Under the pieces are notes generated by a model that saw nothing but the letters and a program-made list of their open reading frames with translations, was not told the origin of the DNA and ran no database searches. From Nocardiopsis coralli (GTDB lineage: Bacteria; Actinomycetota; Actinomycetes; Streptosporangiales; Streptosporangiaceae), in NCBI RefSeq assembly GCF_014892575.1, contig NZ_JADBGI010000011.1, forward strand, positions 293-64,292: 64,000 bases of DNA, in the 5' to 3' direction. This document shows positions 24,772 through 33,492 of this stretch, one piece after another. Position 1 is the stretch's first letter, and every line of letters starts with the position of its first letter. A program made the translations under genes and the position numbers.

Positions 24772-26060
24772 GACAGGGCCTCCGCCCAGAGCCCGGGGAA
24801 GTCGGGCAGGGTCTTGCGGGTGGTGGCGATGTCCTCCACCTCGATCCCGGGGACCGCCAGCCCGAGCACCGCGCCGGAGGTGGCCATGCGGTGGTCGTCG
24901 TAGGAGTGGAAGACACCACCGTGCAGCGGGCGCGGCTCGATGACCAGGCCGTCCTCGAGCTCCTCCGCGTGCCCGCCGAGCCGGTTGATCTCCGTGGCCA
25001 GCGCGGCGATCCGGTCGGTCTCGTGGCGGCGCAGGTGGGCGACGCCGGTCAGGCGCGAGGGGCTGTCGGCCAGCGCGGCGAGGGCGGCGATCGTCGGCGT
25101 GAGTTCACCGACGTCGTGCAGGTCGGCGTCGATCCCGCGGATCTTGCCGGTGCCGTAGACGGTCAGGTCGCCGCCGTCCCGGGCGACCTCGCCGCCCATG
25201 CGGGCCAGCAGCGAACGCAGTGCGTCGCCGGCCTGCGTGGTGTGCTCGGGCCAGTCCTCGACGGTGACCGCGCCCCCGGTGACCAGCGCAGCTGCCAGGA
25301 ACGGTCCGGCGTTGGACAGGTCCGGCTCGACGGGGATCTCCGACACCCGGATCGCACCCGGTTCGACCCGCCACTCGTCCTCGCCGGTCTCCACGGTGAC
25401 CCCGGCCGCGCGCAGCATCTCCACGGTCATGTCCAGGTGCGGCTGGGAGGGCACCGGCGGGCCGTCGTGGCGCAGGCGCAGGCCCTTCTCGAACCGCGCC
25501 CCGCTCAGCAGCAGCGCCGACACGAACTGGGAGGAACCCGACGCGTCGAGGGTGACCTCGCCGCCCGGGAGCGACCCCGTTCCGTGCACGGTCATCGGCA
25601 GCGCACCCCGGCCGCCGTCGTCGATGTCGGCGCCCAACGCACGCAGGGCCTGCAGGAGCGCGCCGACGGGGCGCTCGTGCGAACGCGGGTCGCCGTCGAA
25701 GTGCACGTCACCGTCGGCCAGGGCCGCGATCGGGGGCACGAACCGCATCACCGTTCCGGCGTTGCCCACGTCCACCGACGCCGGGCCGCGCAGGTCGGCC
25801 GGGGTGACGGCCAGGTCGTCGCCGTCCTGCTCCACACGCGCGCCCAGGGAACGCAGCGCACCCGCCATGAGGTCGCTGTCCCGGCTGACCAGGGGGCGGC
25901 GGACCACGCACGGGGTCTCCGACAGCGCGGCCAGCACCAGCGCACGGTTGGTCACGGACTTGGAACCGGGCAGGGACAGGCGGGCGCGCACAGGGCGGTC
26001 GGCCGTGGGCGCGGGCCAGTGGTCGGCGGCAGACGGCTGCGGGGATGCGGAGTCAGGCAT
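24768..26060 (-). CDS. aroA: 3-phosphoshikimate 1-carboxyvinyltransferase (EPSP synthase)
   Basis: A 430-residue enzyme of the shikimate pathway joining shikimate-3-phosphate and phosphoenolpyruvate. Motifs present are [17 protein letters not shown] at the N-terminus, [17 protein letters not shown], the [17 protein letters not shown] region, and the C-terminal [20 protein letters not shown] and [15 protein letters not shown]. Length is standard. It forms a two-gene operon with rsgA and is divergent from the cysteine desulfurase. Confidence 0.96.
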   Translation of the reverse strand: MPDSASPQPSAADHWPAPTADRPVRARLSLPGSKSVTNRALVLAALSETPCVVRRPLVSRDSDLMAGALRSLGARVEQDGDDLAVTPADLRGPASVDVGNAGTVMRFVPPIAALADGDVHFDGDPRSHERPVGALLQALRALGADIDDGGRGALPMTVHGTGSLPGGEVTLDASGSSQFVSALLLSGARFEKGLRLRHDGPPVPSQPHLDMTVEMLRAAGVTVETGEDEWRVEPGAIRVSEIPVEPDLSNAGPFLAAALVTGGAVTVEDWPEHTTQAGDALRSLLARMGGEVARDGGDLTVYGTGKIRGIDADLHDVGELTPTIAALAALADSPSRLTGVAHLRRHETDRIAALATEINRLGGHAEELEDGLVIEPRPLHGGVFHSYDDHRMATSGAVLGLAVPGIEVEDIATTRKTLPDFPGLWAEALS

Positions 26061-26134
26061 GGTCCCAGGTTATGGGAAACGGTGCCACCGCGGTTCCGGG
26101 CGGCCGGTTCGCCCGAAGTATCCTTGGTGGCGAC

Positions 26135-27307
26135 ATGGTGTATCTGGATCACGCTGCCACGACCGGGGTCCGCCCCGAGGTCGCCGCCGACGTCACGGCC
26201 GGGCTCGGCTCGCTCGGCAACCCTTCCTCCCTGCACGGCCACGGCCGGGCCGCCCGCCGCACCGTCGAGGAATCACGCGAACGCATCGCGGCGGCCGTGG
26301 GCTGTACCCCGCACGAGGTCGTGTTCACCGGGGGCGGGACCGAGGCCGACAACCTCGCGATCAAGGGCCTGTACTGGGCCCGCAACGCCCAGGACCCTGC
26401 GCGGCGGCGTGTGCTGCTCAGCGCGGTCGAGCACCACGCCGCGCTCGACCCGGCGCAGTGGATCGCCGACCACCAGGGCGCGCAGGTCGAGTACCTGCCG
26501 GTGGACCGCCTGGGGCGCGTGAGCCCCGAGACCTTGCGCGAGGCGGTCGGGAGCGACCCGGACTCGGTCGCGCTGGTCTCGGTCATGTGGGCCAACAACG
26601 AGGTCGGCACGGTCCAGCCGGTCCGGGAGCTCGCCGAGGTCGCCGCCGAGTACGGGATCCCGATGCACACCGACGCCGTGCAGGCCGTGGGCGCCGAGCC
26701 GGTCGACTTCGCCGCGAGCGGGGTCGGTGCGCTCAGCCTCAGCGGCCATAAGCTCGGCGGTCCCGTGGGGGCCGGGGCTCTGGTGCTCGCACGCGGGCTC
26801 ACCCCGGTCCCGGTGCTGCACGGCGGCGGCCAGGAACGCGACGTGCGTTCGGGGACCGTGCCCACGGCGCTGGTGCGGGGCCTGGCGACCGCCGTGGGGA
26901 TGGCCGTCGACGAGCGTGAGGAGCACGTCAAGCACGTGTCCGCGCTGCGGGACGAGCTCGAGGCCCGTGTGCGCGAGGCCGTTCCGGACGTGGTCGTCAA
27001 CGGTGACCCCCAGGGCCGCCTGCCCGGGATCGCGCACCTGTCGTTCCCCGGCTGCGAGGGCGACGCCCTGCTCATGCTCCTGGACGCCCAGGGCATCTCG
27101 TGCTCGACCGGTTCGGCCTGCTCGGCCGGGGTGGCCCAGCCCAGCCACGTGCTGCTGGCCATGGGGGCCGACCCCGACACCGCGCTCAGCAGCCTGCGCC
27201 TGTCCCTGGGCCGGTCCTCCACCTCGGAGGACGTGGCCGCCCTGGCCGCGGCGATCGGCCCCGCGGTCGAGCGCTCGCGTGCCGCCCGCGCCAAGCGCAG
27301 GTACTGA
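26135..27307 (+). CDS. Cysteine desulfurase (IscS/NifS family)
   Basis: A 390-residue PLP enzyme that transfers sulfur from cysteine, forming alanine and a protein persulfide. Motifs are MVYLDHAATT at the start, FTGGGTEADNLAIKG, the ring-stacking His in AVEHHAALD, the PLP lysine in LSLSGHKLGGPVGAG, and the active-site cysteine in SCSTGSACSAGVAQPSHVL. The acceptor (tRNA thiolation or Fe-S assembly) is not shown by neighbours; no iscU, sufE or mnmA gene is adjacent. Confidence 0.93.
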   Translation: MVYLDHAATTGVRPEVAADVTAGLGSLGNPSSLHGHGRAARRTVEESRERIAAAVGCTPHEVVFTGGGTEADNLAIKGLYWARNAQDPARRRVLLSAVEHHAALDPAQWIADHQGAQVEYLPVDRLGRVSPETLREAVGSDPDSVALVSVMWANNEVGTVQPVRELAEVAAEYGIPMHTDAVQAVGAEPVDFAASGVGALSLSGHKLGGPVGAGALVLARGLTPVPVLHGGGQERDVRSGTVPTALVRGLATAVGMAVDEREEHVKHVSALRDELEARVREAVPDVVVNGDPQGRLPGIAHLSFPGCEGDALLMLLDAQGISCSTGSACSAGVAQPSHVLLAMGADPDTALSSLRLSLGRSSTSEDVAALAAAIGPAVERSRAARAKRRY

Positions 27308-27312
27308 AACGC

Positions 27313-27972
27313 CTAGGCGCGCTCGATGGTGACCGACTCCAGGGTCACGTCGCTGACCGGGCGGTCCTGGGAATCGGTCTCCACCTGCGCGATGGTGTCC
27401 AGGACCTCCTGGGAGTCGTCGTCGGCCACGTGCCCGAAGATCGTGTGCTGGCCGTCCAGGTGCGTGGTCTCGGTGACCGTCAGGAAGAACTGCGACCCGT
27501 TCGTGCCGTCGCCCTCGGGGGTCCGGCCGGAGTTGGCCATGGCCAGCACACCCGGCTGGTCGAAGCTGTGGTCGGCCTCGACCTCGTCGTCGAAGGTGTA
27601 GCCGGGGCCGCCGCGCCCGGTCCCCTCGGGGTCGCCGCCCTGGACCATGAAGTCGTCGATGACGCGGTGGAAGATCAGGCCGTCGTAGAACTCGTCCTCC
27701 GACAGCCCCACGAAGTTCGCGACGGTGACCGGGGCGTCCTCGGGGTGCAGGTCCAGCTCGATGTCGCCCTCGCTGGTGTGCAGCACGGCGCCCTCGACGT
27801 CGGAGACGTCCACGTCCGGCGGGCCGGCGTCGTCGTTCTGCTGGTCGCCCTGGGTCTGCTCGTCGTTCGGCTGTTCCTCGGGCTCCGACGGGGACCCTTC
27901 GCCGCAGGCCGCGGTCAGCAGCAGGGCCGAGGAGGCCAGGAGGGCCGAGGCGGGGAGAGTCAAGCGCGTCAT
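27313..27972 (-). CDS. Cyclophilin-type peptidyl-prolyl isomerase lipoprotein
   Basis: A 219-residue exported lipoprotein. The signal peptide ends in lipobox LTAAC (Cys near residue 23), followed by an acidic linker of about 35 residues and a cyclophilin domain with FHRVIDDFMVQGGDP, GVLAMANSGRTP, NGSQFFLTV and HTIFGHV. The catalytic Arg, the Phe and Met of the core, and the Gln are conserved. It probably assists folding of exported proteins. It is convergent with the desulfurase, with 5 bp between stops. Confidence 0.93.
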   Translation of the reverse strand: MTRLTLPASALLASSALLLTAACGEGSPSEPEEQPNDEQTQGDQQNDDAGPPDVDVSDVEGAVLHTSEGDIELDLHPEDAPVTVANFVGLSEDEFYDGLIFHRVIDDFMVQGGDPEGTGRGGPGYTFDDEVEADHSFDQPGVLAMANSGRTPEGDGTNGSQFFLTVTETTHLDGQHTIFGHVADDDSQEVLDTIAQVETDSQDRPVSDVTLESVTIERA

Positions 27973-28090
27973 CGGTTCACTTCCGGGTCAGGTTCAGCGG
28001 CTGGGCGGTCCACAGGGTACTGCGGTACCCGCACCGCAGCGCGACAGGACCTTGGTCCTTCGCTGCGCCGGAAGGGGCCCGGCGCGGCTC

Positions 28091-28534
28091 TCAACCCGCG
28101 TCGAGACCGTCCTCGTCCTGCTCGCGGTCCTGCCGCTCGCGGCGCTCCTGCTCCTCCCGCTCCTGCAGCTCACGTGCCCGGCGGCGCTGGGCCTCGGCGC
28201 GCTCGCGGCACCGGCGCAGGAACTCCTCGTCGTCCTCAGGGGTCGCTCCCCGAGCCCGGTTCGGATGGTCGTATTCGGGGAAGGGCGAAGTCGTGGCCGG
28301 GGACCGGGTGGTGACGAGGGACTCCCTGGGCGGGCGTCCCAGGGTGAACCACAGCAGTCCGCCGAACTTCGGCAGGAACAGCACGATCACGACCCACACC
28401 GGCTTGGACAGCAGCCGTGTCGACCCGGCGTCCGCGCTGATCACGTCGAACAGCGCGTACACCCAGATGGCCAGGGACATCACGGCGAGGAACAGCGCGA
28501 GGTAGACCACGGGGACTTTCCAATCGGGGGACAC
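28091..28534 (-). CDS. PLDc_N-domain membrane protein
   Basis: A 147-residue protein with two transmembrane helices (VVYLALFLAVMSLAIWVYALFDVI and VWVVIVLFLPKFGGLLWFTLG) matching the phospholipase-D nuclease N-terminal (PLDc_N) domain, which lacks the catalytic domain and functions as a membrane anchor of unknown purpose. The C-terminal half is a charged coiled coil with long Arg/Glu runs. The GTG at 28534 is used; its ribosome site is weak. Confidence 0.78.
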   Translation of the reverse strand: MSPDWKVPVVYLALFLAVMSLAIWVYALFDVISADAGSTRLLSKPVWVVIVLFLPKFGGLLWFTLGRPPRESLVTTRSPATTSPFPEYDHPNRARGATPEDDEEFLRRCRERAEAQRRRARELQEREEQERRERQDREQDEDGLDAG

Positions 28535-28732
28535 CAGGAGACCGGGACTGCGGCCGCGGTCCCTGTCATGACTTATCACGGATCGCCGTACCCACCGCGG
28601 GCCTTGACCTCCCGTGTGCACAGGAGGAAGGTCGGTCCACGCCGCCGGGCCCGGTCCTGTCCGGGCCCGGAAGAGTACCGGGTTGCGCACGGGGCGGACC
28701 CGGGAACACCCGGAAGAGCGGGAGGCGACGAG

Positions 28733-28813
28733 ATGGACGAGTTGCACCGGGCAGGACCCGCCCGTACACCGATCCGGCCGACCGGCCGGCCACGAACCCG
28801 GGAGGTCGGATGA
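28733..28813 (+). CDS. 26-codon leader ORF coupled to the DUF5753 regulator
   Basis: A short frame starting MDELHRAGPARTP with GGAGG eight nt upstream. Its TGA overlaps the regulator's ATG (ATGA). It is Arg/Pro-rich. It is either a translationally coupled leader or a small protein, with no family recognised. The remainder of the 275-bp gap upstream shows no gene. Confidence 0.4.
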   Translation: MDELHRAGPARTPIRPTGRPRTREVG

Positions 28814-29622
28814 ACACTGCACTGCCGTCCGCGATGTGGCTGCCTTTCGCGGCGCGGGTCCTGCGGGCCCGTTCCGACCGCGGGCTCACCCGGGCCGAGC
28901 TGGCCCGGTCCGTCGGGGTCAGTGACGACAAGCTCCGCGAGGTGGAACGTGCACACTGCCGTCCCGCGCGCTCGCTCGTCGCGCGCGTGGAGACCGCCCT
29001 GGGCCCGGAACACCAGCTCATGGAGGCCTGGGCGATCACACTCCAGGCGGAGGCGTTCCCGAACGAGTTCGCCGACCTGTGCGAGCTCGGTGTGCACGCC
29101 CAGCACCTGTGGGAGCACCAGCCGGTCGCGATCCCGGTGTTCCTGCGCGTGCCCGAGTACTCCAGGGCCGTGATCAAACCGCGGCTGGGCCACCTCGGCG
29201 ACGAGGAGGTCGAGCTCATGGTCGACGACGAGATGGAACACCGCGCGGCGATGATCGCGCCCGGCGGGCCGGGCCTGCGTGTGGTGCTCAACGAGTCGGT
29301 GCTGCGCCGTCCCCAGGGCGGGGTGCGGGTGCTCAACGCACAGCGCAGGTTCCTGGCCGACCTCGTCGACGCCGGCATCGTCACGATCGCGGTGATCCCG
29401 GAGGCCACCCCGGACCACCCGGGCCTGGGGGAGGCGTTCCGGCTCATGGAGTTCGCCGACCGGCCGAGCATGGTCTACGCGTTCGGGGCCCGCGGCGGCG
29501 AGCTCACCGCCGAGAGCGAGCAGGTCGCGGGGTGCACGATGGTGCGCGACGCCATCGAGGACGTCGGGGTGGAACTCTCGCCCGACTCCGAACTGCTCAC
29601 CGCGCGCCCCATCGACGACTGA
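28810..29622 (+). CDS. XRE-family regulator with DUF5753 (Scr1-like)
   Basis: A 270-residue protein. The N-terminal helix-turn-helix is LTRAELARSVGVSDDKLREVERAHCRP. The rest is DUF5753, with FADLCELGVHAQHLWEHQPVAIPVFLRVPEYSRAVI and FRLMEFADRPSMVYAFG. Streptomycete and Nocardiopsis genomes hold many such pairs, usually next to a DUF397 partner; no DUF397 gene is found here, so this copy appears to be an orphan. GGGAGG precedes the ATG. The cognate target is unknown. Confidence 0.85.
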   Translation: MNTALPSAMWLPFAARVLRARSDRGLTRAELARSVGVSDDKLREVERAHCRPARSLVARVETALGPEHQLMEAWAITLQAEAFPNEFADLCELGVHAQHLWEHQPVAIPVFLRVPEYSRAVIKPRLGHLGDEEVELMVDDEMEHRAAMIAPGGPGLRVVLNESVLRRPQGGVRVLNAQRRFLADLVDAGIVTIAVIPEATPDHPGLGEAFRLMEFADRPSMVYAFGARGGELTAESEQVAGCTMVRDAIEDVGVELSPDSELLTARPIDD

Positions 29623-29689
29623 CCCGGTCGCCGAGTCGTGACCCCGCGGGTCTTGGGCGGCCTGCCCCGTGTGGGCTAGGTTGCGCGCC

Positions 29690-30904
29690 ATGGATATCGC
29701 GATCACATCCGGATACGTCGTGCCCGTCGACGGTGACCCCGTCGACGGCGGCACGGTCCTCATCTCCGACGGCCGGATCACCGCCGTCGGCCCGGACTCC
29801 GAGGTCACCGTCCCCGCGGGCGCCCGGGTCGTCGACGCCGCCGGCAAGTGGGTGCTGCCGGGGTTCGTCGAGGCGCACGGCCACATCGGCGTACATGAGG
29901 AGAGCGTCGGCTGGGCCGGCGACGACACCAACGAGATGACCGACCCCAACGGCGCGCGCATGCGTGCGCTCGACGCGGTCAACCCCGCCGACCAGGGTTT
30001 TGTCGACGCGCTCGCCGGCGGTGTCACGAGCTCGGTCATCAAACCCGGTTCCGGCAACCCCATCGGCGGGCAGACCGTCGCGGTCAAGTGCTGGGGCCGC
30101 AGCATGGAGGACCGCCTCCTCAAGGAGCCCGCGAGCGTCAAGAGCGCCCTGGGCGAGAACCCCAAGCGTGTGTACGGGAACAAGGACCGCCTGCCCTCCA
30201 CCCGCCAGGGTGTGGCCGCGGTGATCCGCGACGCCCTGACCAAGGCCCAGGACTACAAGGCCAAGCGCGACCACGCCGCCGCCGAGGGCACGCCCTTCGA
30301 CCGGGACAACACCCTGGAGGTCCTGGCGCGGGTGCTCGACGGCGAGGTGCCGTGGTGCCAGCACACCCACCGGGCCGACGACATCCACACGGCGATCCGG
30401 CTCGCGGACGAGTTCGGGTACCGGCTGGTCATCAACCACACGACCGAGGGCCACCTGCTGGCCGACGAGATCGCCGAACGCGGTATCCCGGTGATCAGCG
30501 GCCCCCTCATGACGAGCCGGTCGAAGCTGGAGGTGTCGCAGCGGACCCTCGCCAACCCGGGGATCCTCGACCGGGCCGGGGTGAAGCTCGCGCTGACCAC
30601 CGACCACCCGGTGATCCCGATCGACTTCCTCATCTACCAGGCGATCCTGTGCGTGAAGGAGGGCCTGGACCGCGACAGTGCGATCCGCGCCATCACCCTG
30701 AACCCCGCCGAGATCATGGGCCTGGACGACCGGGTCGGGGCGCTGCGCCCGGGTCTGGACGCCGACGTCGTGGTGTGGTCAGGCGACCCGCTGGACGTCA
30801 TGAGCCGCGCGCTGCAGGTCTTCGTCGACGGGCGCGAGGTCTACACCTGGGACGACCAGGCCCGCCGGGGCGAGGCACTGGACCCCTACTACCGCGAGGA
30901 CTGA
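29690..30904 (+). CDS. Amidohydrolase (imidazolonepropionase-like)
   Basis: A 404-residue TIM-barrel metal-dependent hydrolase. The ligand landmarks are VEAHGHIGVHE near residue 60 (an HxH pattern), CQHTHRADDIHTAIRLADEF, VINHTTEGHLL, and the catalytic Asp in LALTTDHPVIPID, followed by the C-terminal composite domain GALRPGLDADVVVWSGDPLDVMS. The substrate is unknown; cyclic amides or peptidic substrates are typical. It is monocistronic, with 67 bp after the regulator. Confidence 0.88.
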   Translation: MDIAITSGYVVPVDGDPVDGGTVLISDGRITAVGPDSEVTVPAGARVVDAAGKWVLPGFVEAHGHIGVHEESVGWAGDDTNEMTDPNGARMRALDAVNPADQGFVDALAGGVTSSVIKPGSGNPIGGQTVAVKCWGRSMEDRLLKEPASVKSALGENPKRVYGNKDRLPSTRQGVAAVIRDALTKAQDYKAKRDHAAAEGTPFDRDNTLEVLARVLDGEVPWCQHTHRADDIHTAIRLADEFGYRLVINHTTEGHLLADEIAERGIPVISGPLMTSRSKLEVSQRTLANPGILDRAGVKLALTTDHPVIPIDFLIYQAILCVKEGLDRDSAIRAITLNPAEIMGLDDRVGALRPGLDADVVVWSGDPLDVMSRALQVFVDGREVYTWDDQARRGEALDPYYRED

Positions 30905-31028
30905 GGGTCCGCTCCGAGGACTGAGGGGGCCTCAGGGCGGTCGCGCGAGGGACTGAGGCGCGGCCGCCCGCGCGGTTACGGCATCCTGCCGATGGTGGCA
31001 CCGGGTGCCTCAGCCGGAGTCTGGGAGC

Positions 31029-31298
31029 AGGGCCTGTTTGGTGGACGCCTTCCGTCGCTTCGACCAGCTACTGCGCCGAAGGCGTCGTTTGAGGGTTGGT
31101 GGCGGGTGACGGGTGGGCGTATCCAGTGGTGCTATCGCAAGGCCGAAGAAGGAGGCCCCTACTGTGCGCTGCTTCGCAAGCTCAGCAATATCGCACAGCG
31201 GGGGCCCGGCCCGGAAGTGCCGTTGACTGATGAGAACGCAGCGAGAGTGCCGCTGGGGCGTCGCGCAGCAGGTAACGGGTGTTCGCCAAGCAGGCCCT
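31029..31298. mobile_element. 270-bp element with terminal inverted repeats (MITE-like or IS remnant)
   Basis: AGGGCCTGTTTGGTG at the left end and the complement of AGGGCCTGCTTGGCG at the right end match at 13 of 15 positions. Inside is a second inverted repeat (GACGCCTTC/GAAGGCGTC, 31044-31086). No intact transposase is present. The base composition is more AT-rich than the flanks. The rest of the 445-bp gap between the amidohydrolase and the small ORF shows no gene. Confidence 0.55.
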
Positions 31299-31349
31299 AG
31301 GTCGGGACGCAGGCCCGGCCGGGAACCCGACCCCCGTTGAGGAGCCGCC

Positions 31350-31520
31350 GTGCACCCCGATCTCGCCGCCCAGGCCGCCGACCTCTACCGCGCCGAACGC
31401 GAGCAGGAAGCCAGGCAGGCCCGCTTGGTGCGCACGTCCCGCGCGGCGCGCCGGCGCCCGGCCCCGCGCGGCCGGTCAGAACCACAGGGCCGGCAGGAGG
31501 ATCAGCCCGGCCAACGCTGA
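31350..31520 (+). CDS. Small basic hypothetical protein
   Basis: A 56-residue frame starting MHPDLAAQAADLYRAEREQE with GAGGAG six nt before the GTG. The first 30 residues are a charged amphipathic helix; the rest is Arg/Pro/Gln-rich. Short proteins with this N-terminus type occur in streptomycetes (from memory). The last 45 bp overlap the DUF3592 gene on the other strand. Confidence 0.5.
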   Translation: MHPDLAAQAADLYRAEREQEARQARLVRTSRAARRRPAPRGRSEPQGRQEDQPGQR

Positions 31521-32414
31521 GACCAGCAGGATCCCGGACCCGAGCAGGATGTGCTTCGGGGCCCACCACGCCCGGTCCCGGGGCGGCCCCGGGGTGAGCA
31601 GCGTGAAGTCGCCGGGGTCGTCGGGGGCGTGACGCACCGGGATCCGGTCGCCGACGCGGGACGGGGACCGGGTTCCGGGGCTCCCGTCGCGGCGGTGGAT
31701 CTCCCGGCCGTCGGGCAGCACGAACCGCACGACCCGCTGGTGGACCCGCGTCGGGATCTGGTTCCTTCCGCCGGAGAGCCGGGACCAGGCGTCGGTGACC
31801 GTCGCCTCCGCCCCCGCGGTGTGGTGCTCCGGGACCTGCCCGGCCCGGCGCAGCGCCTGTACCGCACGCACGATCAGGACGACCCCCAGGCCCGCGAAGA
31901 ACGGCGGCAGGAGCAGGGGGAGGAAGCCGGCCGAGCCCGTCCCGACGAGGACGAAGAGCAGCAGGAACACCGCGGCGCCCCCGAGCAGGGCCAGGCCGTG
32001 GGTGTAGGACGCTCCGCCCGGGCGGCGTCCGTGCGGGTTCACCGGGTAGAAGGCGCCGTCACCCGGCCGGGCCGCGCGCAGCACCGCCACGTTCCCCGGG
32101 TCGTCGGGGTGGTGGACCGCCTCCACGGGTGTGCCCTCGCGCACCAGGTGCCCGCCCAGCCCGCTCGTGTCGTCGGCCTCCCAGCGCGCGCCGTCGGCCC
32201 CGTGCAGCCGGACGGTCACCGGGTGGCCGTGCGGGCTGCGATTCAGCGGGTGCACACGCGTGACGACACCCCGCACCGGAACGCCGCGGCTGCGGAGCTC
32301 GTCGGCGTCCTCCTGCCGGGAACGCACACGCAGCAGGTCGCGCACCGCGTACACGGAGACGGCCGCGGCGGCCAGGGTCGGGAGGGCGAGCATTTCGAGG
32401 AGCTCGTTGTCCAC
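31476..32414 (-). CDS. DUF3592-type membrane protein
   Basis: A 312-residue protein with an N-terminal hydrophobic helix, a beta-rich soluble segment (RGVVTRVHPLN...VTVRLHGADGARWEADD), two central transmembrane helices (GLALLGGAAVFLLLFVLVG and GFLPLLLPPFFAGLGVVLIV), a second beta-rich segment (VRFVLPDGREIHRRDG...VRHAPDDPGDFTLL) and a C-terminal helix. The paired 'formula for a pipe-like domain plus membrane helices' layout fits DUF3592. Function is unknown. GGGAG precedes the GTG at 32414. Confidence 0.75.
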   Translation of the reverse strand: MDNELLEMLALPTLAAAAVSVYAVRDLLRVRSRQEDADELRSRGVPVRGVVTRVHPLNRSPHGHPVTVRLHGADGARWEADDTSGLGGHLVREGTPVEAVHHPDDPGNVAVLRAARPGDGAFYPVNPHGRRPGGASYTHGLALLGGAAVFLLLFVLVGTGSAGFLPLLLPPFFAGLGVVLIVRAVQALRRAGQVPEHHTAGAEATVTDAWSRLSGGRNQIPTRVHQRVVRFVLPDGREIHRRDGSPGTRSPSRVGDRIPVRHAPDDPGDFTLLTPGPPRDRAWWAPKHILLGSGILLVSALAGLILLPALWF

Positions 32415-32518
32415 GGCGGGGCTCCCGGGGGTGGAGGGGCGGTGACCCGGACGGGTCCCGCACCCCGTTCCGATGCCCCCGGGCGGCCCGTGGTTCCGTG
32501 AACCGTGTCGGTCCGGAC

Positions 32519-33322
32519 TCAGTCCAGGGCGCGCACGCCCTCGGGTACCGCGGTGCCGTCCGCCGACACCGCCGCCGTCACGTGCTCGGTCGACAGGCGC
32601 TGCGCGAGCCCGTCGGCGGAACCCGGTGTGAGCACCAGCGGGGTGCCCGCGTGCACGGCCGCGCCCAGCAGGGAGAGGTCCGCGCCGAGCACCGACAGCG
32701 GGGCGTCCTCCCCGGCCAGGACGGCGATGCGGTCCTTCTCGCCCAGGTCCCACGCCTCGGCCCGCGCGCGCCCGGCCTCCACCAGCTCGGCGCCGGTGTA
32801 CTCGCGGTCGGTGCGCAGGGCCGCTTCCGCGGGGTCCACGGGGTAGTGCGCGAAGTGGTCGCCGTGGCCGCGCACCTCGACGGTGTAGTCGGTGACCATC
32901 GGCGGCGTTCCGCTCAGAGGCAGGCCCAGCGGGTGAAGGGAGGTGCCCACGACCTCCTCGGCGCCGCTGTCCAACGCCGCCTCCAGCCGGTCGGAGTCGG
33001 CGACCGCGAACTGGGCGCCCGAGGGCACCTCACCGGGGCGGGCCGGCTCGGCGATCGCGCCCACCGACCACGACGCGAGCAGCCACACCAGCGACTGCCA
33101 GTGCAGGGGCAGGGCCACGGCCACCCGGTCGCCGGGTTGGGCGCCCAGGCCGTCGATGAGCATGTTCGAGGTCTTGGAGACCCAGTTGTCCACGGTGGCG
33201 CGGGACAGCTCGACCCGGCCGCCGGAGGCGTCGTAGGCGGTCACGAAGGGGCGGGCGGGGTCGGCGGCCACGAGGGCGCGCCACGCGGGGCCCGGTGCGG
33301 CAGGTGTGTCGGACATGCCCAC
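32519..33322 (-). CDS. TIGR03089 family protein (AMP-binding-like)
   Basis: A 267-residue protein resembling the N-terminal part of adenylate-forming enzymes: FVTAYDASGGRVELSRATVDNWVSKTSNML, LGAQPGDRVAVALPLHWQSLVWLLASW and WDLGEKDRIAVLAGEDAP. It lacks the ATP-binding core and C-terminal lid of full AMP-ligases, so adenylation is unlikely. It is conserved in Actinobacteria, often near cell-wall glycosylation genes as here, and its role is unknown. Confidence 0.82.
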   Translation of the reverse strand: MGMSDTPAAPGPAWRALVAADPARPFVTAYDASGGRVELSRATVDNWVSKTSNMLIDGLGAQPGDRVAVALPLHWQSLVWLLASWSVGAIAEPARPGEVPSGAQFAVADSDRLEAALDSGAEEVVGTSLHPLGLPLSGTPPMVTDYTVEVRGHGDHFAHYPVDPAEAALRTDREYTGAELVEAGRARAEAWDLGEKDRIAVLAGEDAPLSVLGADLSLLGAAVHAGTPLVLTPGSADGLAQRLSTEHVTAAVSADGTAVPEGVRALD

Positions 33323-33336
33323 AGCTTAGGAGCGGT

Positions 33337-33369
33337 GACCCCGTGGCCTTCCCGGCGGCCCACGGGGTC
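33337..33369. repeat. 10-bp inverted repeat in a divergent intergenic region
   Basis: GACCCCGTGG (33337-33346) and CCACGGGGTC (33360-33369) flank a 13-nt GC-rich centre, between the TIGR03089 gene and the glycosyltransferase operon. It may be an operator or a leader hairpin. Confidence 0.5.
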
Positions 33370-33492
33370 GGGCCGAGCCACGCGCGTGCGGGCCGGCTCC
33401 GGGACCGATCGGACGAACCCGCTCTCGCCGGAGCGTCCCGCCCAAAGGGGGCTCGGCGTGCACGTGATGGCAGGAACTGCCAGAGTGACCCC

